Origin: CBDDHT01 sp965228615
GTDB lineage: Bacteria; Pseudomonadota; Alphaproteobacteria; Rhizobiales; Methyloligellaceae
Length of the DNA stretch: 64,000 nucleotides
Direction: 5' to 3'
Assembly (NCBI GenBank): GCA_965228615.1
Contig: CBDDHT010000003.1
Coordinates: 1,302,001-1,366,000 of the forward strand
Positions 15,601 to 23,589 of the stretch are shown here, in pieces. Position numbers and translations under genes: made by a program. Within the stretch, counting starts at the first letter, position 1; every line of letters begins with the position of its first letter. The notes under the pieces were generated by a model. It did no database searches. It was not told where the DNA came from and was given only the letters and a program-made list of their open reading frames with translations.

Positions 15601-16773
15601 ATGTATCGCGATCGATTGACGTCGCAGGCGCCGCGCACTGTGGCAGCCTGTATGAGCCTGGCCTTGTGTCTTGGCGCACCTGCCGCCTTGGCCGACTCGC
15701 CTGTTCCGTCGGGCGGCGTTGAAGTGCATTTGAAAAACGGCGAGGTTCACCATGGGCCCCGCGCTGACGGTCACGCACCGATCGGTGTTATGGGCGATCA
15801 TCGTCATCACAAGGGCGATGTGATGCTGTCCTTCCGCTACATGCGGATGTGGATGGAAGGTAACCAGATCGGTGAAAACGACGTCTCGCCGGAAACCATC
15901 GCAACGACGGTTCCGAACCGCTTTTTCGGCACGCCCGGCCAGCCCCCCACATTGCGCGTCGTCCCCACGCAAATGTCCATGGATATGTTCATGTTCGGAG
16001 CCATGTATGGCGTGTCGGATCGCGTCACCTTGATGGGTATGGTGCCTTACATCGTCAAAGAGATGGACCACATCACCTTTGCCGGCGCCGCTGGGACTAC
16101 TAGGCTTGGGACATTCACGACCAGATCCGAAGGCATTGGCGATCTGTCCGGTACTGCAATCATCGGACTCTACGATCAGAAGACGCCGACAACCGCACGC
16201 CATCTCAACCTGTTACTCGGCATGAGTGCCCCTACCGGCTCGATCGAGAAACAGGACATCGTTCTTGCGCCGAACGGTGCGAGACCCAATCTTCGCCTGC
16301 CCTACGCGATGCAGATCGGCTCCGGCACCTGGGATTTCAAACCGGGACTTATCTACACAGACCGGCGCGGAAATTTCTCCTGGGGCAGTCAATACAAGGC
16401 GACCATCCGGCTCGGTGACAATGACGAGGGCTATTCTCTCGGCGATATCCATGCGACGACGAGCTGGATGCAGTATCAGTGGCGCCAGGGCATGAGTACG
16501 TCTCTCCGGCTCGCCGGCCGCACGCAGGAATCGATCGACGGTATCGACACCCGAATCGTCGCACCGGTACAGACCGCAGATCCGAACAATTACGGCGGCG
16601 AGCGTGTGGATATTCTGGTCGGCATGAATCTGGTCGGCCAACAAGGCGATCTATGCGGTCACCGGGCAGCAATCGAATTCGGCGTCCCAGTCTATCAGAA
16701 CCTAAATGGTCCCCAGATGGAAACGGACTGGACCCTGACCTTCGGGTGGCAGAAGGCCATCGGCGACTGCTAA
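15601..16773 (+). CDS. Outer-membrane-type 'transporter' protein, MetA-pathway-like beta-barrel, metal-associated
   Basis: A 390-aa exported protein with a Sec signal peptide (hydrophobic core CMSLALCLGAPAALA, residues ~17-31). The mature start is rich in His and Met (HHGPRADGHAPIGVMGDHRHHKGDVM, MRMWMEG), as in metal-binding proteins. The rest has alternating short beta segments ending in an aromatic LTFGWQKAIG terminus, which suggests an outer-membrane beta-barrel of the COG4313/phenol-MetA type. A GGAG site precedes the ATG. It sits between the DUF2946-like gene and the PCuAC gene. Copper uptake or sequestration is an inference from these neighbours. Confidence 0.75.
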   Translation: MYRDRLTSQAPRTVAACMSLALCLGAPAALADSPVPSGGVEVHLKNGEVHHGPRADGHAPIGVMGDHRHHKGDVMLSFRYMRMWMEGNQIGENDVSPETIATTVPNRFFGTPGQPPTLRVVPTQMSMDMFMFGAMYGVSDRVTLMGMVPYIVKEMDHITFAGAAGTTRLGTFTTRSEGIGDLSGTAIIGLYDQKTPTTARHLNLLLGMSAPTGSIEKQDIVLAPNGARPNLRLPYAMQIGSGTWDFKPGLIYTDRRGNFSWGSQYKATIRLGDNDEGYSLGDIHATTSWMQYQWRQGMSTSLRLAGRTQESIDGIDTRIVAPVQTADPNNYGGERVDILVGMNLVGQQGDLCGHRAAIEFGVPVYQNLNGPQMETDWTLTFGWQKAIGDC

Positions 16774-16808
16774 GATAACGCTTACGTTTGGCGACGACGA
16801 CCGATACC

Positions 16809-16844
16809 GGATCAACCAGCCATCGTTCAATGGCAGGTTGATCC
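16809..16844 (+). repeat. Palindrome D, short relative of the dispersed repeat
   Basis: GGATCAACC (16809-16817) and GGTTGATCC (16836-16844) are exact inverted arms around an inner GCCAT/ATGGC pair and a 6-base loop. The outer arms match the GATCAAC/GGTTGATC ends of module 2 of the repeat family. It lies in the 110-bp gap between the beta-barrel gene and the PCuAC gene and could weaken read-through. Confidence 0.6.
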
Positions 16845-16883
16845 TGCGGTCGTCCGCCCATCTTCGCTAAAGAGGAACATTTC

Positions 16884-17396
16884 ATGAGATCACCGACACG
16901 GCGCGGCGCGCTCAAGACGTTCGGCACTCTCGCTCTAACCGCTCTCATTGTCGCAAGTATCAACGCAAAATCGCCTCTTGCCGACGATCAGCATAAAATC
17001 CATATCACCGATGCATGGGCCAGAGTGACCTTCGGCAATATCGCCAATAGCGCAGCCTACTTCTCGATCGAAAATAGCGGTACGAGTGACGATCGCTTGA
17101 TCGACGCACGCGGCGAAATCAGTAAAAAGATCGAACTCCACACCCACATTCGGGACGGCGATGTCATGCGCATGCGCCGTCTTAAATCAGGCGTTGCAGT
17201 GCCGGCGGGCAAATCGGTTGCGTTCGCACCGGGCGGACATCACGTCATGCTGATCGGTGTTAACTCACCATTGAAAGAAGGGAACACGATCGCCTTGACG
17301 CTTGAGTTCGAGAAAGCCGGCACCATCGCCGTCGACATTCCGATCAAGCGATCCGCACCTGGCGGCCACTCGGATCACAAGCATCACAAACATTAG
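16884..17396 (+). CDS. Periplasmic copper chaperone PCuAC
   Basis: Copper(I) chaperone that delivers copper to the CuA site of cytochrome oxidase in the periplasm. It has an N-terminal signal sequence (residues ~1-33) and the PCuAC metal motif: ELHTHIRDGDVMRM followed about 20 residues later by GGHHVMLIG, giving the H-x(n)-M-x(~21)-H-x-M ligand set. The C-terminus is His-rich (GGHSDHKHHKH). GAGGAA lies before the ATG. Its TAG stop is the first three bases of repeat copy B. Together with the two upstream genes it forms a copper-type cluster. Confidence 0.9.
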   Translation: MRSPTRRGALKTFGTLALTALIVASINAKSPLADDQHKIHITDAWARVTFGNIANSAAYFSIENSGTSDDRLIDARGEISKKIELHTHIRDGDVMRMRRLKSGVAVPAGKSVAFAPGGHHVMLIGVNSPLKEGNTIALTLEFEKAGTIAVDIPIKRSAPGGHSDHKHHKH

Positions 17397-17453
17397 AGCA
17401 ACGAACGATCAGCTTTTCTGCGTTCAGTCGAAACTCGATTGAACGCAGGTTGA
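17394..17453 (+). repeat. Dispersed two-hairpin repeat, copy B (shortened)
   Basis: It starts TAGAGCAACG (the left edge of module 1) and jumps directly to module 2, GATCAGCTTTTCTGCGTTCA...TGAACGCAGGTTGAT. The palindromic arms are 17418-17426 and 17440-17448. The first three bases are the stop codon of the PCuAC gene. It lies convergent between PCuAC (plus) and the DUF6356 gene (minus), ending two bases before the latter's stop, so it is positioned like a bidirectional terminator. Confidence 0.75.
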
Positions 17454-17454
17454 T

Positions 17455-17655
17455 TTAGCGGTGCCGCGTCCTCTCGTAGAGTTCGGCCACGGCACGGCTT
17501 GCCGTCTTCTCAAAGCAACAAGGCAGAAACGCGTGTACAAGCGCGAGCAAAGCTGCAGCTATCAGCTTCATTGAAAACCGCGATGCAAAGAGAAAATGCT
17601 CGAAGTAGGTTTCGTCGACGGATCGCGGGTGATCCAAAAACATACGTGAAATCAT
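17455..17655 (-). CDS. Small DUF6356-type membrane protein
   Basis: A 66-aa protein with the N-terminal FLDHPRSVDETYFEH motif and one hydrophobic segment (LIAAALLALVHAFLPCCF) followed by a charged tail. This pattern (HP-S-x-ESY-EH, then a single helix ending in HxxxPxxxE) is what I recall of DUF6356, a family common in Rhizobiales with no known function. GGAGGAA lies five bases before the ATG at 17655, which supports the start. It is divergent from the Lrp gene. Confidence 0.75.
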   Translation of the reverse strand: MISRMFLDHPRSVDETYFEHFLFASRFSMKLIAAALLALVHAFLPCCFEKTASRAVAELYERTRHR

Positions 17656-17770
17656 AGGGGCTTCCTCCAGCGTTTATGCGCCTACTTCTTGCACGACCTT
17701 CGCCGGAATAAGTCCCAAATATCATCATATTTCACGCTCACCATGAGAATTTATCCCATGGAGGCTTATG

Positions 17771-18238
17771 ATGAGTCTGGATGATATCGATCGCCATCTG
17801 TTGGCGGAGCTGCAACGCGATGCGAGCCGCAGCGTTGAAGAGCTTGGTGAGTGCATCGGCCTCTCGCGCAATGCCTGCTGGAATCGCATGCGAAAGCTGG
17901 AGGAAGCGGGGGTGATCAAGGCGCGGGTTGTAATTGTCGACCCTGATCTGATCAATCTCGGCCTCAGCGTTTTCATCGCCATCCGGACCAATGACCACGA
18001 TCCCAAATGGTTGGAGACCTTTGCCCGCGAGACACGGACAATGCCGGAAGTCCTCGGCGTCTATCGCACTTCGGGTGATCTGGATTATCTGATCCGAGCC
18101 CGTGTCCCGGATGTAACCGCATATGATGCCCTTTATCAGCGTCTCATCCGGAAGGTCCCGCTAGCGGATGTATCCGCAAGCTTCGTAATGCAGGAGATCA
18201 AAGAGACAACGGCACTGCCGCTCAACTATGCTCACTAG
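17771..18238 (+). CDS. Lrp/AsnC-family transcriptional regulator
   Basis: Regulator of 155 aa: N-terminal winged helix (DDIDRHLLAELQRDASRSVEELGECIGLSRNACWNRMRKLEEAGVI) and a C-terminal RAM/AsnC ligand-binding domain (VFIAIRTNDHDPKWLETFA, EVLGVYRTSGDLDYLI). Two adjacent ATG codons exist; GAGG fits the second, at 17771, better. It is 290 bp upstream of phnD on the same strand. Control of the phosphonate-type genes is possible but not shown. Confidence 0.93.
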   Translation: MSLDDIDRHLLAELQRDASRSVEELGECIGLSRNACWNRMRKLEEAGVIKARVVIVDPDLINLGLSVFIAIRTNDHDPKWLETFARETRTMPEVLGVYRTSGDLDYLIRARVPDVTAYDALYQRLIRKVPLADVSASFVMQEIKETTALPLNYAH

Positions 18239-18525
18239 TTGACCAGCACTGAATGATCCAGGTAACGAATTGACAAACGCAATCTTCGCAGTTTGCTACT
18301 CTTCCCAGAAAGTCGGCTGAACGTCAGCACCTCATTCACTCGATCGATGAATATGTCGATATTTTCGATGCAGCCGATGGATTGTAGAGTGCTAGGCTTT
18401 TGATGGAGCGCTCTGTAGCCTGGCTATGACGGCCGCTGTCAAAGTGTAAATGAGGATCTGCAACCTTGATCGTGCCGTGGGATTTCGCCTCATGATCACT
18501 CCAAAAAAAATATAGGGAGGAACAA

Positions 18526-19446
18526 ATGAAGAAACTCACTTCGTTATGTATTGGTGCGCTTGCTGCGCTGCTGATGACGCACTCATCGGCATCCATGGCC
18601 CAAGCGCCAAAGCAAATTCGATTTGGTCTTTTACCCGCTGAAGATCCGACCTTGATGGTCGAGCAATTCAACGGCATCGCCGGACATATCGGCAAGACCA
18701 TGGGACTTCCAGTCACGGTCCGCGTGTCCGAAAGCTATAATGCGCTGATCGAAGGCATGCGTGCCGGCCATCTCGAAGTTGTCTATGTGGGCGGCGGCCA
18801 ATATCTCAAGATGCTGGAAATCGGTATGAAGGTCGAACCGCTGGTCCTGAACAAGGACACCAACAAGCGGACATATTACAAGTCCTGCATCATCACGAAA
18901 CCCGACAGCGGCATCAAGACTTTTGCCGATCTGAAAGGCAAGACTTTCTCTTTCGTCAGTCCGACGTCCACATCCGGCGGCGTAGCACCGACTTTCATGC
19001 TGCTTAAGAACAACATCAATCCAGACAAAGATTTCAAACGGAAAATCTTTGCCGGCAAACATGACGCGTCCTACCTCGCCGTCAAGAATGGTAAAGTCGA
19101 TGCCGGTGCGGTTGGCGATTTCTACTTTTGGCGCTGGAAGGATCGCGGCATCTTCAAGATGGAAAAATATGATGAGCCCAACGACAAGCTCATCAATGCC
19201 GAGTTGAGCATTGTCGGCTGTCAGAAAGTGCCGAACACGCCCATGGTGACGAATTCCCAATTCGGCAAAGACTTCATCGATAAAATGCGCAAGGCTTTCC
19301 TTTCTCTGCCAGAGAAAACAGCCAATGCCTATAAGATCTGGCCGAGCACGGGGTTTGTTCCGACAAGCCACGCTGACTTCGTCGATCTTGCCGCAATGGT
19401 CGAGTTGAAAAAGAAGATCAAGGCGCAGAGCAAGAAAAAGCAATAG
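18526..19446 (+). CDS. phnD: Phosphonate/phosphite-type ABC transporter substrate-binding protein
   Basis: Periplasmic binding protein of 306 aa with a Sec signal (residues 1-25). PhnD-family features: FGLLPAEDPTLMVEQFNGIAGHIGKTMG, YNALIEGMRAGHLEVVYVGGGQY, FSFVSPTSTSGGVAPTFML (ligand phosphonate contact in the STSG segment) and YLAVKNGKVDAGAVGDF. An AGGGAGGA site precedes the ATG. It begins the PhnD-C-E-E unit. Substrate range in this family covers 2-aminoethylphosphonate, other alkylphosphonates and phosphite, and is not settled by reading. Confidence 0.93.
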   Translation: MKKLTSLCIGALAALLMTHSSASMAQAPKQIRFGLLPAEDPTLMVEQFNGIAGHIGKTMGLPVTVRVSESYNALIEGMRAGHLEVVYVGGGQYLKMLEIGMKVEPLVLNKDTNKRTYYKSCIITKPDSGIKTFADLKGKTFSFVSPTSTSGGVAPTFMLLKNNINPDKDFKRKIFAGKHDASYLAVKNGKVDAGAVGDFYFWRWKDRGIFKMEKYDEPNDKLINAELSIVGCQKVPNTPMVTNSQFGKDFIDKMRKAFLSLPEKTANAYKIWPSTGFVPTSHADFVDLAAMVELKKKIKAQSKKKQ

Positions 19447-19757
19447 CTCACACACAATATAAGCAGGAGCCGCGTCGCCTTCGCGGCCCCTGCACTAGAG
19501 CATCGTGCGTCTAATCAGACGCACATAAGATGCACTAGCATCTAAGAATCGATCAACTTTTCTGCGTTTAGTCGTTTCCGATTAAACGCAGGTTGATCTA
19601 GTCATATCCTGTTCGAACTCCAGCCTCTGTTTTCGCGTCGGCGGGTTTCGACAATCGCGCTATGATGAACCAACTCTTGGCTGGCTCGGTTTTCCGGGAC
19701 GCATACCGCCAGAATTTCTGCGTTGGCGGCATATGAAAACGATGGGGAATTGAATAC
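19447..19757. other. phnD-phnC gap carrying a repeat
   Basis: 311 bp separating phnD from phnC. The first half is repeat copy C (19493-19602). The second half has no gene and no clear promoter by eye. The gap is unusually long for one ABC operon, so expression of binding protein and transporter may be uncoupled. Confidence 0.6.
19493..19602 (+). repeat. Dispersed two-hairpin repeat, copy C (full)
   Basis: Plus-strand counterpart of copy A. Module 1 runs from TAGAGCATCGTGCGTC through GACGCAC to CTAGCATCTAAGAATC. Module 2 has arms CTGCGTTTA (19562-19570) and TAAACGCAG inside GATCAACTTTT...GGTTGATC. The linker AGAATCGATCAACTTTT is the same as in copy A, which shows common descent of the two-module unit. 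It sits 50 bp after the phnD stop. Confidence 0.8.
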
Positions 19758-20576
19758 ATGGAGGCGAAGTCCACCGGACCTGCAATGGTGGAAGTGGTCA
19801 AACTGACCAAATCCTACGGCAATGCCGAACCAGCCATCAGCGATATCTCACTGTCATTCGCACCAGGTGAATTCATCGTTCTGCTCGGCCCAAGCGGGGT
19901 GGGTAAGTCGACGTTGCTGCGTTGCCTTAATTTTCTCGTCAAACCAACTTCGGGTTCTGTGATCGTTGAAGGCCAGGACCTTGGCGCGCTGGGCAGGAAA
20001 GGTCTGCTTGCAGCACGCCGACGCATTGGCATGATTTTCCAGGAATTCAACCTGGTGAATCGCATGAGCGTGCTGATGAATGTCTTGTGCGGACGGCTTG
20101 GAACACTGGGTGTATTCAGGGCATTGACCTACAGTTTTTCGGCTGAAGATCATGAAGCTGCAATTCGCGCCCTGGTTCGTGCCGGGCTTGAAGATCCTGA
20201 GCTCTATTTGCGCCGTGCCGATACGCTCAGCGGCGGACAGAAGCAGCGTGTCGCCATCGCTCGCATGTTGATCCAGGAACCGAAGGTCATTCTGGCCGAC
20301 GAACCGATCGCCAGCCTCGATGTCATCATGCGGACCCAGATCATGGATCTTATCTCAGAGATCGCGAGGCGCGACGGATTGACCGTAGTCATGAGCCTGC
20401 ATCAGTTGGACGTGGCAAAAAAATATGCCGACAGGATTATTGCGCTGGCTCAAGGGCAGGTGACGTTTGACGGTCCGCCTGCCGAACTCACTGAAGCCGT
20501 CATAGAACGCGTGTTCAAAAAACCCGCCGCAAAAGTGATCGAGGATCAGGTCGTCGAGACGCGAGGGGCCGCTTAG
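19758..20576 (+). CDS. phnC: Phosphonate-type ABC transporter ATP-binding protein
   Basis: Cytoplasmic ATPase of the importer, 272 aa. Walker A LLGPSGVGKSTLLRC (residues ~38-52), Q-loop IFQEFNL, the PhnC-typical NRMSVLMNVLCGRL and LRRADTLSGGQKQRVAIARML signature, Walker B VILADEPIASLD and H-loop MSLHQLD. The next gene begins one base after its stop. It serves the two PhnE permeases. Confidence 0.95.
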   Translation: MEAKSTGPAMVEVVKLTKSYGNAEPAISDISLSFAPGEFIVLLGPSGVGKSTLLRCLNFLVKPTSGSVIVEGQDLGALGRKGLLAARRRIGMIFQEFNLVNRMSVLMNVLCGRLGTLGVFRALTYSFSAEDHEAAIRALVRAGLEDPELYLRRADTLSGGQKQRVAIARMLIQEPKVILADEPIASLDVIMRTQIMDLISEIARRDGLTVVMSLHQLDVAKKYADRIIALAQGQVTFDGPPAELTEAVIERVFKKPAAKVIEDQVVETRGAA

Positions 20577-20577
20577 G

Positions 20578-21390
20578 ATGGCGCATGTCTCTAACAGCGC
20601 TAACGTCTTCGACGCCGTGTTGGAAGAGCGTCGCGCCGGCCGCCGACAATATCTTCTTGTCGGCCTGATTGTCCTGGCTGCCACCATCTGGTCGGCATGG
20701 GGCACCGAGTTCAATATCCCCAAGCTGGTCGAAGGCATTCCTCTGATCATCAATCTCGGCGAGCGCATGTTGCCGCCGGACTTTTCCGTCCTGCCAGATC
20801 TGATGGGGCCCATGCTGGAAACGCTGGAAATGGCTTTGCTTGGCACCACAATTCCCATTTTCTTTGCTCTGCCACTAGCCTTTCTTGGTGCAGTCAACAC
20901 GACGCCTCATCCCGTCGTAAGCGTCATCGTTCGGATGCTGATCGGCACCCTGCGAACAGTTCCTGAGCTGATTTGGGCGATGATCCTGGTGAGCGCCGTG
21001 GGACTTGGGCCCTTCCCCGGCGTCCTCGCATTGACGCTGCATTCTATCGGCGGTCTTGGGAAGTTCTACTATGAAGCCATCGAGGCGACAGATCCGGGCG
21101 TCATGGAAGCGATGCAGGCGGCAGGGGCCAGCCGGTTTAAGGTTATCTGGTTTGGCGTCATGCCCAATGTCCTGCCAATCATGATGTCGAGTACGCTTTT
21201 CTATTGGGAATACAACAACCGAGCCTCGACTGTCCTCGGTCTGGTCGGTGCCGGTGGAATCGGACTGGCTCTTACCCACGCCCTGCAGGATTTCCGATAT
21301 CCCGAAGTGGTTACCTGCTTGATTTTGATTGTCTTGATACTGGTCGTGATTGACCGCCTCAGCGCCTATCTCCGCGGACGGATCATCTGA
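20578..21390 (+). CDS. phnE: Phosphonate-type ABC transporter permease PhnE, first copy
   Basis: Inner-membrane permease of 270 aa with about six helices. The coupling-helix region EAIEATDPGVMEAMQAAGASRFKVIWFGVMPNVLP carries the EAA motif of binding-protein-dependent permeases. FNIPKLVEGIP and MLPPDFS in the periplasmic loop are typical of PhnE. It follows phnC by one base and precedes a paralogue by one base. Confidence 0.94.
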   Translation: MAHVSNSANVFDAVLEERRAGRRQYLLVGLIVLAATIWSAWGTEFNIPKLVEGIPLIINLGERMLPPDFSVLPDLMGPMLETLEMALLGTTIPIFFALPLAFLGAVNTTPHPVVSVIVRMLIGTLRTVPELIWAMILVSAVGLGPFPGVLALTLHSIGGLGKFYYEAIEATDPGVMEAMQAAGASRFKVIWFGVMPNVLPIMMSSTLFYWEYNNRASTVLGLVGAGGIGLALTHALQDFRYPEVVTCLILIVLILVVIDRLSAYLRGRII

Positions 21391-21391
21391 C

Positions 21392-22201
21392 ATGAGCACG
21401 CAGCAACCAACCATCAACGAAACGGCACTGCGTGCCGGTACGTTCAAACTCACACCCTTGCGCTTGGGTGTCATGCTTATCGCCGGCTTCGTCTATTGGC
21501 AGTCCGTGGTCGGCACCGAATTTAGCCTGGATGAGATTGTGACCGGGGGCCCGGCAATTGCCGAGTTGCTTGGGCAGATGTTCCCGCCGGACTGGTCGTA
21601 TCTGAAAGAGTTGGGCTGGCCCGTCATCGAGACATTGCAGATCGGGATCATCTCGACGGTCATCGCCTCCATACTGGCACTGCCGATGGCATTCCTCGCC
21701 GCAAAGAATGTCTCACCTCACGCTGTGGTCTATCTTCCGGTGCGATTATTCTTGACCGTTTGCCGAGGTGTATCCGAGATCATCTGGGCGCTGCTGTTCG
21801 TCGTTGCGGTCGGCCTTGGCCCTTTTGCCGGTGTGATCGCGCTGATCATTTATTGCGTCGGCGTCATCGGCAAGCTGCTGGCGGAAGCGATTGAAGCGGT
21901 CGATCCCGGACCGCTGGAAGCCATGGCTGCTGCTGGCGCCAGCCGCTGGAGGGTGTTCCTCTATGGTGCCTGGCCGCAGGTGCTCCCCCTCTATCTCAGC
22001 TACTGCCTGTACTACTGGGATCACAATACGCGCCAGGCCGTCGTGCTGGGCTTTGTCGGCGCAGGCGGTGTCGGATACTCGCTGTTCTTCAACATCAGCA
22101 CCTACTATTTCGAGAAGGCCATGATGGCGATGATCGTGCTTGTTCTGATGATCGTGATCATTGACCGCTTTTGTCTGTATCTGCGCCAGAAGATCATTTG
22201 A
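21392..22201 (+). CDS. phnE: Phosphonate-type ABC transporter permease PhnE, second copy
   Basis: Paralogue of the previous gene (269 aa) with the same layout: EFSLDEIVTGGPAIAELLGQMFPPDW, then EAA-type loop EAIEAVDPGPLEAMAAAGASRWRVFLYGAWPQVLP. Start ATG at 21392 follows the previous stop by one base. Tandem phnE genes are common in phosphonate importers and probably form a heterodimeric pore. Confidence 0.94.
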   Translation: MSTQQPTINETALRAGTFKLTPLRLGVMLIAGFVYWQSVVGTEFSLDEIVTGGPAIAELLGQMFPPDWSYLKELGWPVIETLQIGIISTVIASILALPMAFLAAKNVSPHAVVYLPVRLFLTVCRGVSEIIWALLFVVAVGLGPFAGVIALIIYCVGVIGKLLAEAIEAVDPGPLEAMAAAGASRWRVFLYGAWPQVLPLYLSYCLYYWDHNTRQAVVLGFVGAGGVGYSLFFNISTYYFEKAMMAMIVLVLMIVIIDRFCLYLRQKII

Positions 22202-22234
22202 TCGAAGCCTGACGCACACGAGGAGCCAGAGCCG

Positions 22235-23050
22235 ATGACAAGATATACCGGTCCAATCAAGCTCGTCATTCTCGATATCGCCGGCACTGTCTGCGACGGC
22301 CCACAGGACCTCAAACATCTCTATCCAAGCGACGATGGGCTGGCCGTAAAAGGGCCGGTGATTGTTTTCGAGAAGATGTTCCAGAAATTCGGTATGGACG
22401 TTGATTGGCCGACCATTCGGCGACCCATGGGGAAATTCAAGAAAGAGCATCTGGCAGAAATTTTGGCCTTCGATGAGGTGGCAGCCATGTTTCGCCAAGC
22501 TCACGGACGCGATTGGACCGAGACGGACTTGAACGAAATGTTCGACATCTTCCGCCCGACCATGGCCGAGATTGCCGTTACCGATGAGCTGATCCGACCA
22601 TTCGATGGACTGAAGGAGGCAATCGACGAACTGCAGTCCGCAGGTATCCTGGTTGGATGCGACACGGGATACTCGAAGGAAGCTTGCGAAGCCATCTACC
22701 GGACATTGGATGAGACGCATGGCATCAGGTTCGATGTCACCGCCGATTCCGAGAATGTCCGCGGCCGTCCGACACCGTTCCTCGTCTATGACTGCATGTA
22801 CAAGACCAACATTTATCCCCCGGCTGCAGTGATCAAAGCGGACGACATAACCGCGGGCGTCCAGGAGGGTGCCAATTCAGGGGCCTGGACTGTCGGGATC
22901 TATGCCACGGGCGCTCATGACTATGAGACGTTGAGGGCGGCCGGCGCAGACTATCTGGTACCGGGCGCCAAAAACCTGCCGGAATTGATCTTCAACGAGA
23001 TTCAACCACGATTGATGGAAGGTGCTCTGCCTGGCCAGGGACGTGCTTGA
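22235..23050 (+). CDS. Phosphonoacetaldehyde hydrolase-like HAD protein (PhnX-like)
   Basis: HAD-superfamily protein of 271 aa, 33 bp after phnE. N-terminal LVILDIAGTVCDG supplies the nucleophile Asp (about D13) in the DxAGT form of phosphonatases. RRPMGKFKKEHLAEIL in the cap matches the PMG-x-x-K-x-x-H stretch that carries the Schiff-base lysine of PhnX. GCDTGYSKEACEAI and KADDITAGVQEGANSGAWTVGI are HAD motifs II and IV. Phosphonatases cleave the C-P bond of phosphonoacetaldehyde to acetaldehyde and phosphate. The partner transaminase PhnW is not in the window, so the true substrate may differ. The linkage to PhnDCEE supports a phosphonate substrate. Confidence 0.82.
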   Translation: MTRYTGPIKLVILDIAGTVCDGPQDLKHLYPSDDGLAVKGPVIVFEKMFQKFGMDVDWPTIRRPMGKFKKEHLAEILAFDEVAAMFRQAHGRDWTETDLNEMFDIFRPTMAEIAVTDELIRPFDGLKEAIDELQSAGILVGCDTGYSKEACEAIYRTLDETHGIRFDVTADSENVRGRPTPFLVYDCMYKTNIYPPAAVIKADDITAGVQEGANSGAWTVGIYATGAHDYETLRAAGADYLVPGAKNLPELIFNEIQPRLMEGALPGQGRA

Positions 23051-23081
23051 CCCGGCACACAAGGAACGTCTGCTCGTCCGG

Positions 23082-23408
23082 TCAGACCGAAGGATTGATC
23101 TCCGTGTCCTGCGCTTGACCAACAGGCTCGAGCCAATGTTCAAAGATTTCGACAACGGACGTGTCCTGTGGCCGGCCGGAATAGTCCGGCCAAAGGTCGG
23201 TCTGCCGGAAGCTGACGTGATAGAGATAGCGCATCGGAAGACCATCGGCCCCATAAGCAAGTTCCTCCGGATTTCTGAAAGCGCCGAGGTGAGCAACAAT
23301 GATGCCGCGCTTCCCTCGAACATAGCTCGGCGTGCGGACATGATGGGTCGGTTGCCTTTCTCCAACGCACACACAATCTCCAATTCTGAATTTGGTCATC
23401 GAGACCAT
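23082..23408 (-). CDS. Stand-alone nitrile hydratase beta-subunit C-terminal (SH3-like) domain
   Basis: A 108-aa protein matching only the C-terminal half of nitrile hydratase beta: FRIGDCVCV, HHVRTPSYVRGKRGIIVAHLGAF, LYHVSFRQTDLW and VEIFEHWLEPV are in the family order. The N-terminal half is missing here but is present as the front of the divergent gene starting at 23590. In the three-subunit enzymes (thiocyanate hydrolase, toyocamycin nitrile hydratase) this domain is also a separate chain. GAGGG precedes the ATG at 23408; a second Met is three codons later. It is convergent with the PhnX-like gene. Confidence 0.85.
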   Translation of the reverse strand: MVSMTKFRIGDCVCVGERQPTHHVRTPSYVRGKRGIIVAHLGAFRNPEELAYGADGLPMRYLYHVSFRQTDLWPDYSGRPQDTSVVEIFEHWLEPVGQAQDTEINPSV

Positions 23409-23589
23409 GGCCGACCCTCACTAACAACCCGCAGTTCTCATTGGAACTCAGGCAGATTACGCACAGCCTGCTGCGACGCCAATATGTCTGCGTACCAACG
23501 AGACCGCATGGGTCATGTCATCACACAATCGGATCGACCGAAAGTGGAACAATGCTTACCGACAATCGACGTCGAAGGGGAGTGTTGCG
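23409..23589. promoter_or_regulatory. Divergent promoter region of the nitrile hydratase genes
   Basis: 181 bp between the two divergently transcribed nitrile-hydratase parts. Both must be controlled from here, which would balance the two chains. A GGGGAG ribosome binding site lies before the plus-strand ATG. I could not pick out -35/-10 boxes or an operator with confidence. Confidence 0.4.

Noticed and set aside
18430..18470. Possible Pho box upstream of phnD (CTGTCA half-site)
   Set aside because: Only one half-site is clear and spacing of the second does not fit.
23082..23408. Reading the 108-aa protein as the nitrile hydratase activator (P14K type)
   Set aside because: The activator resembles the beta N-terminal half; this protein matches the beta C-terminal half.
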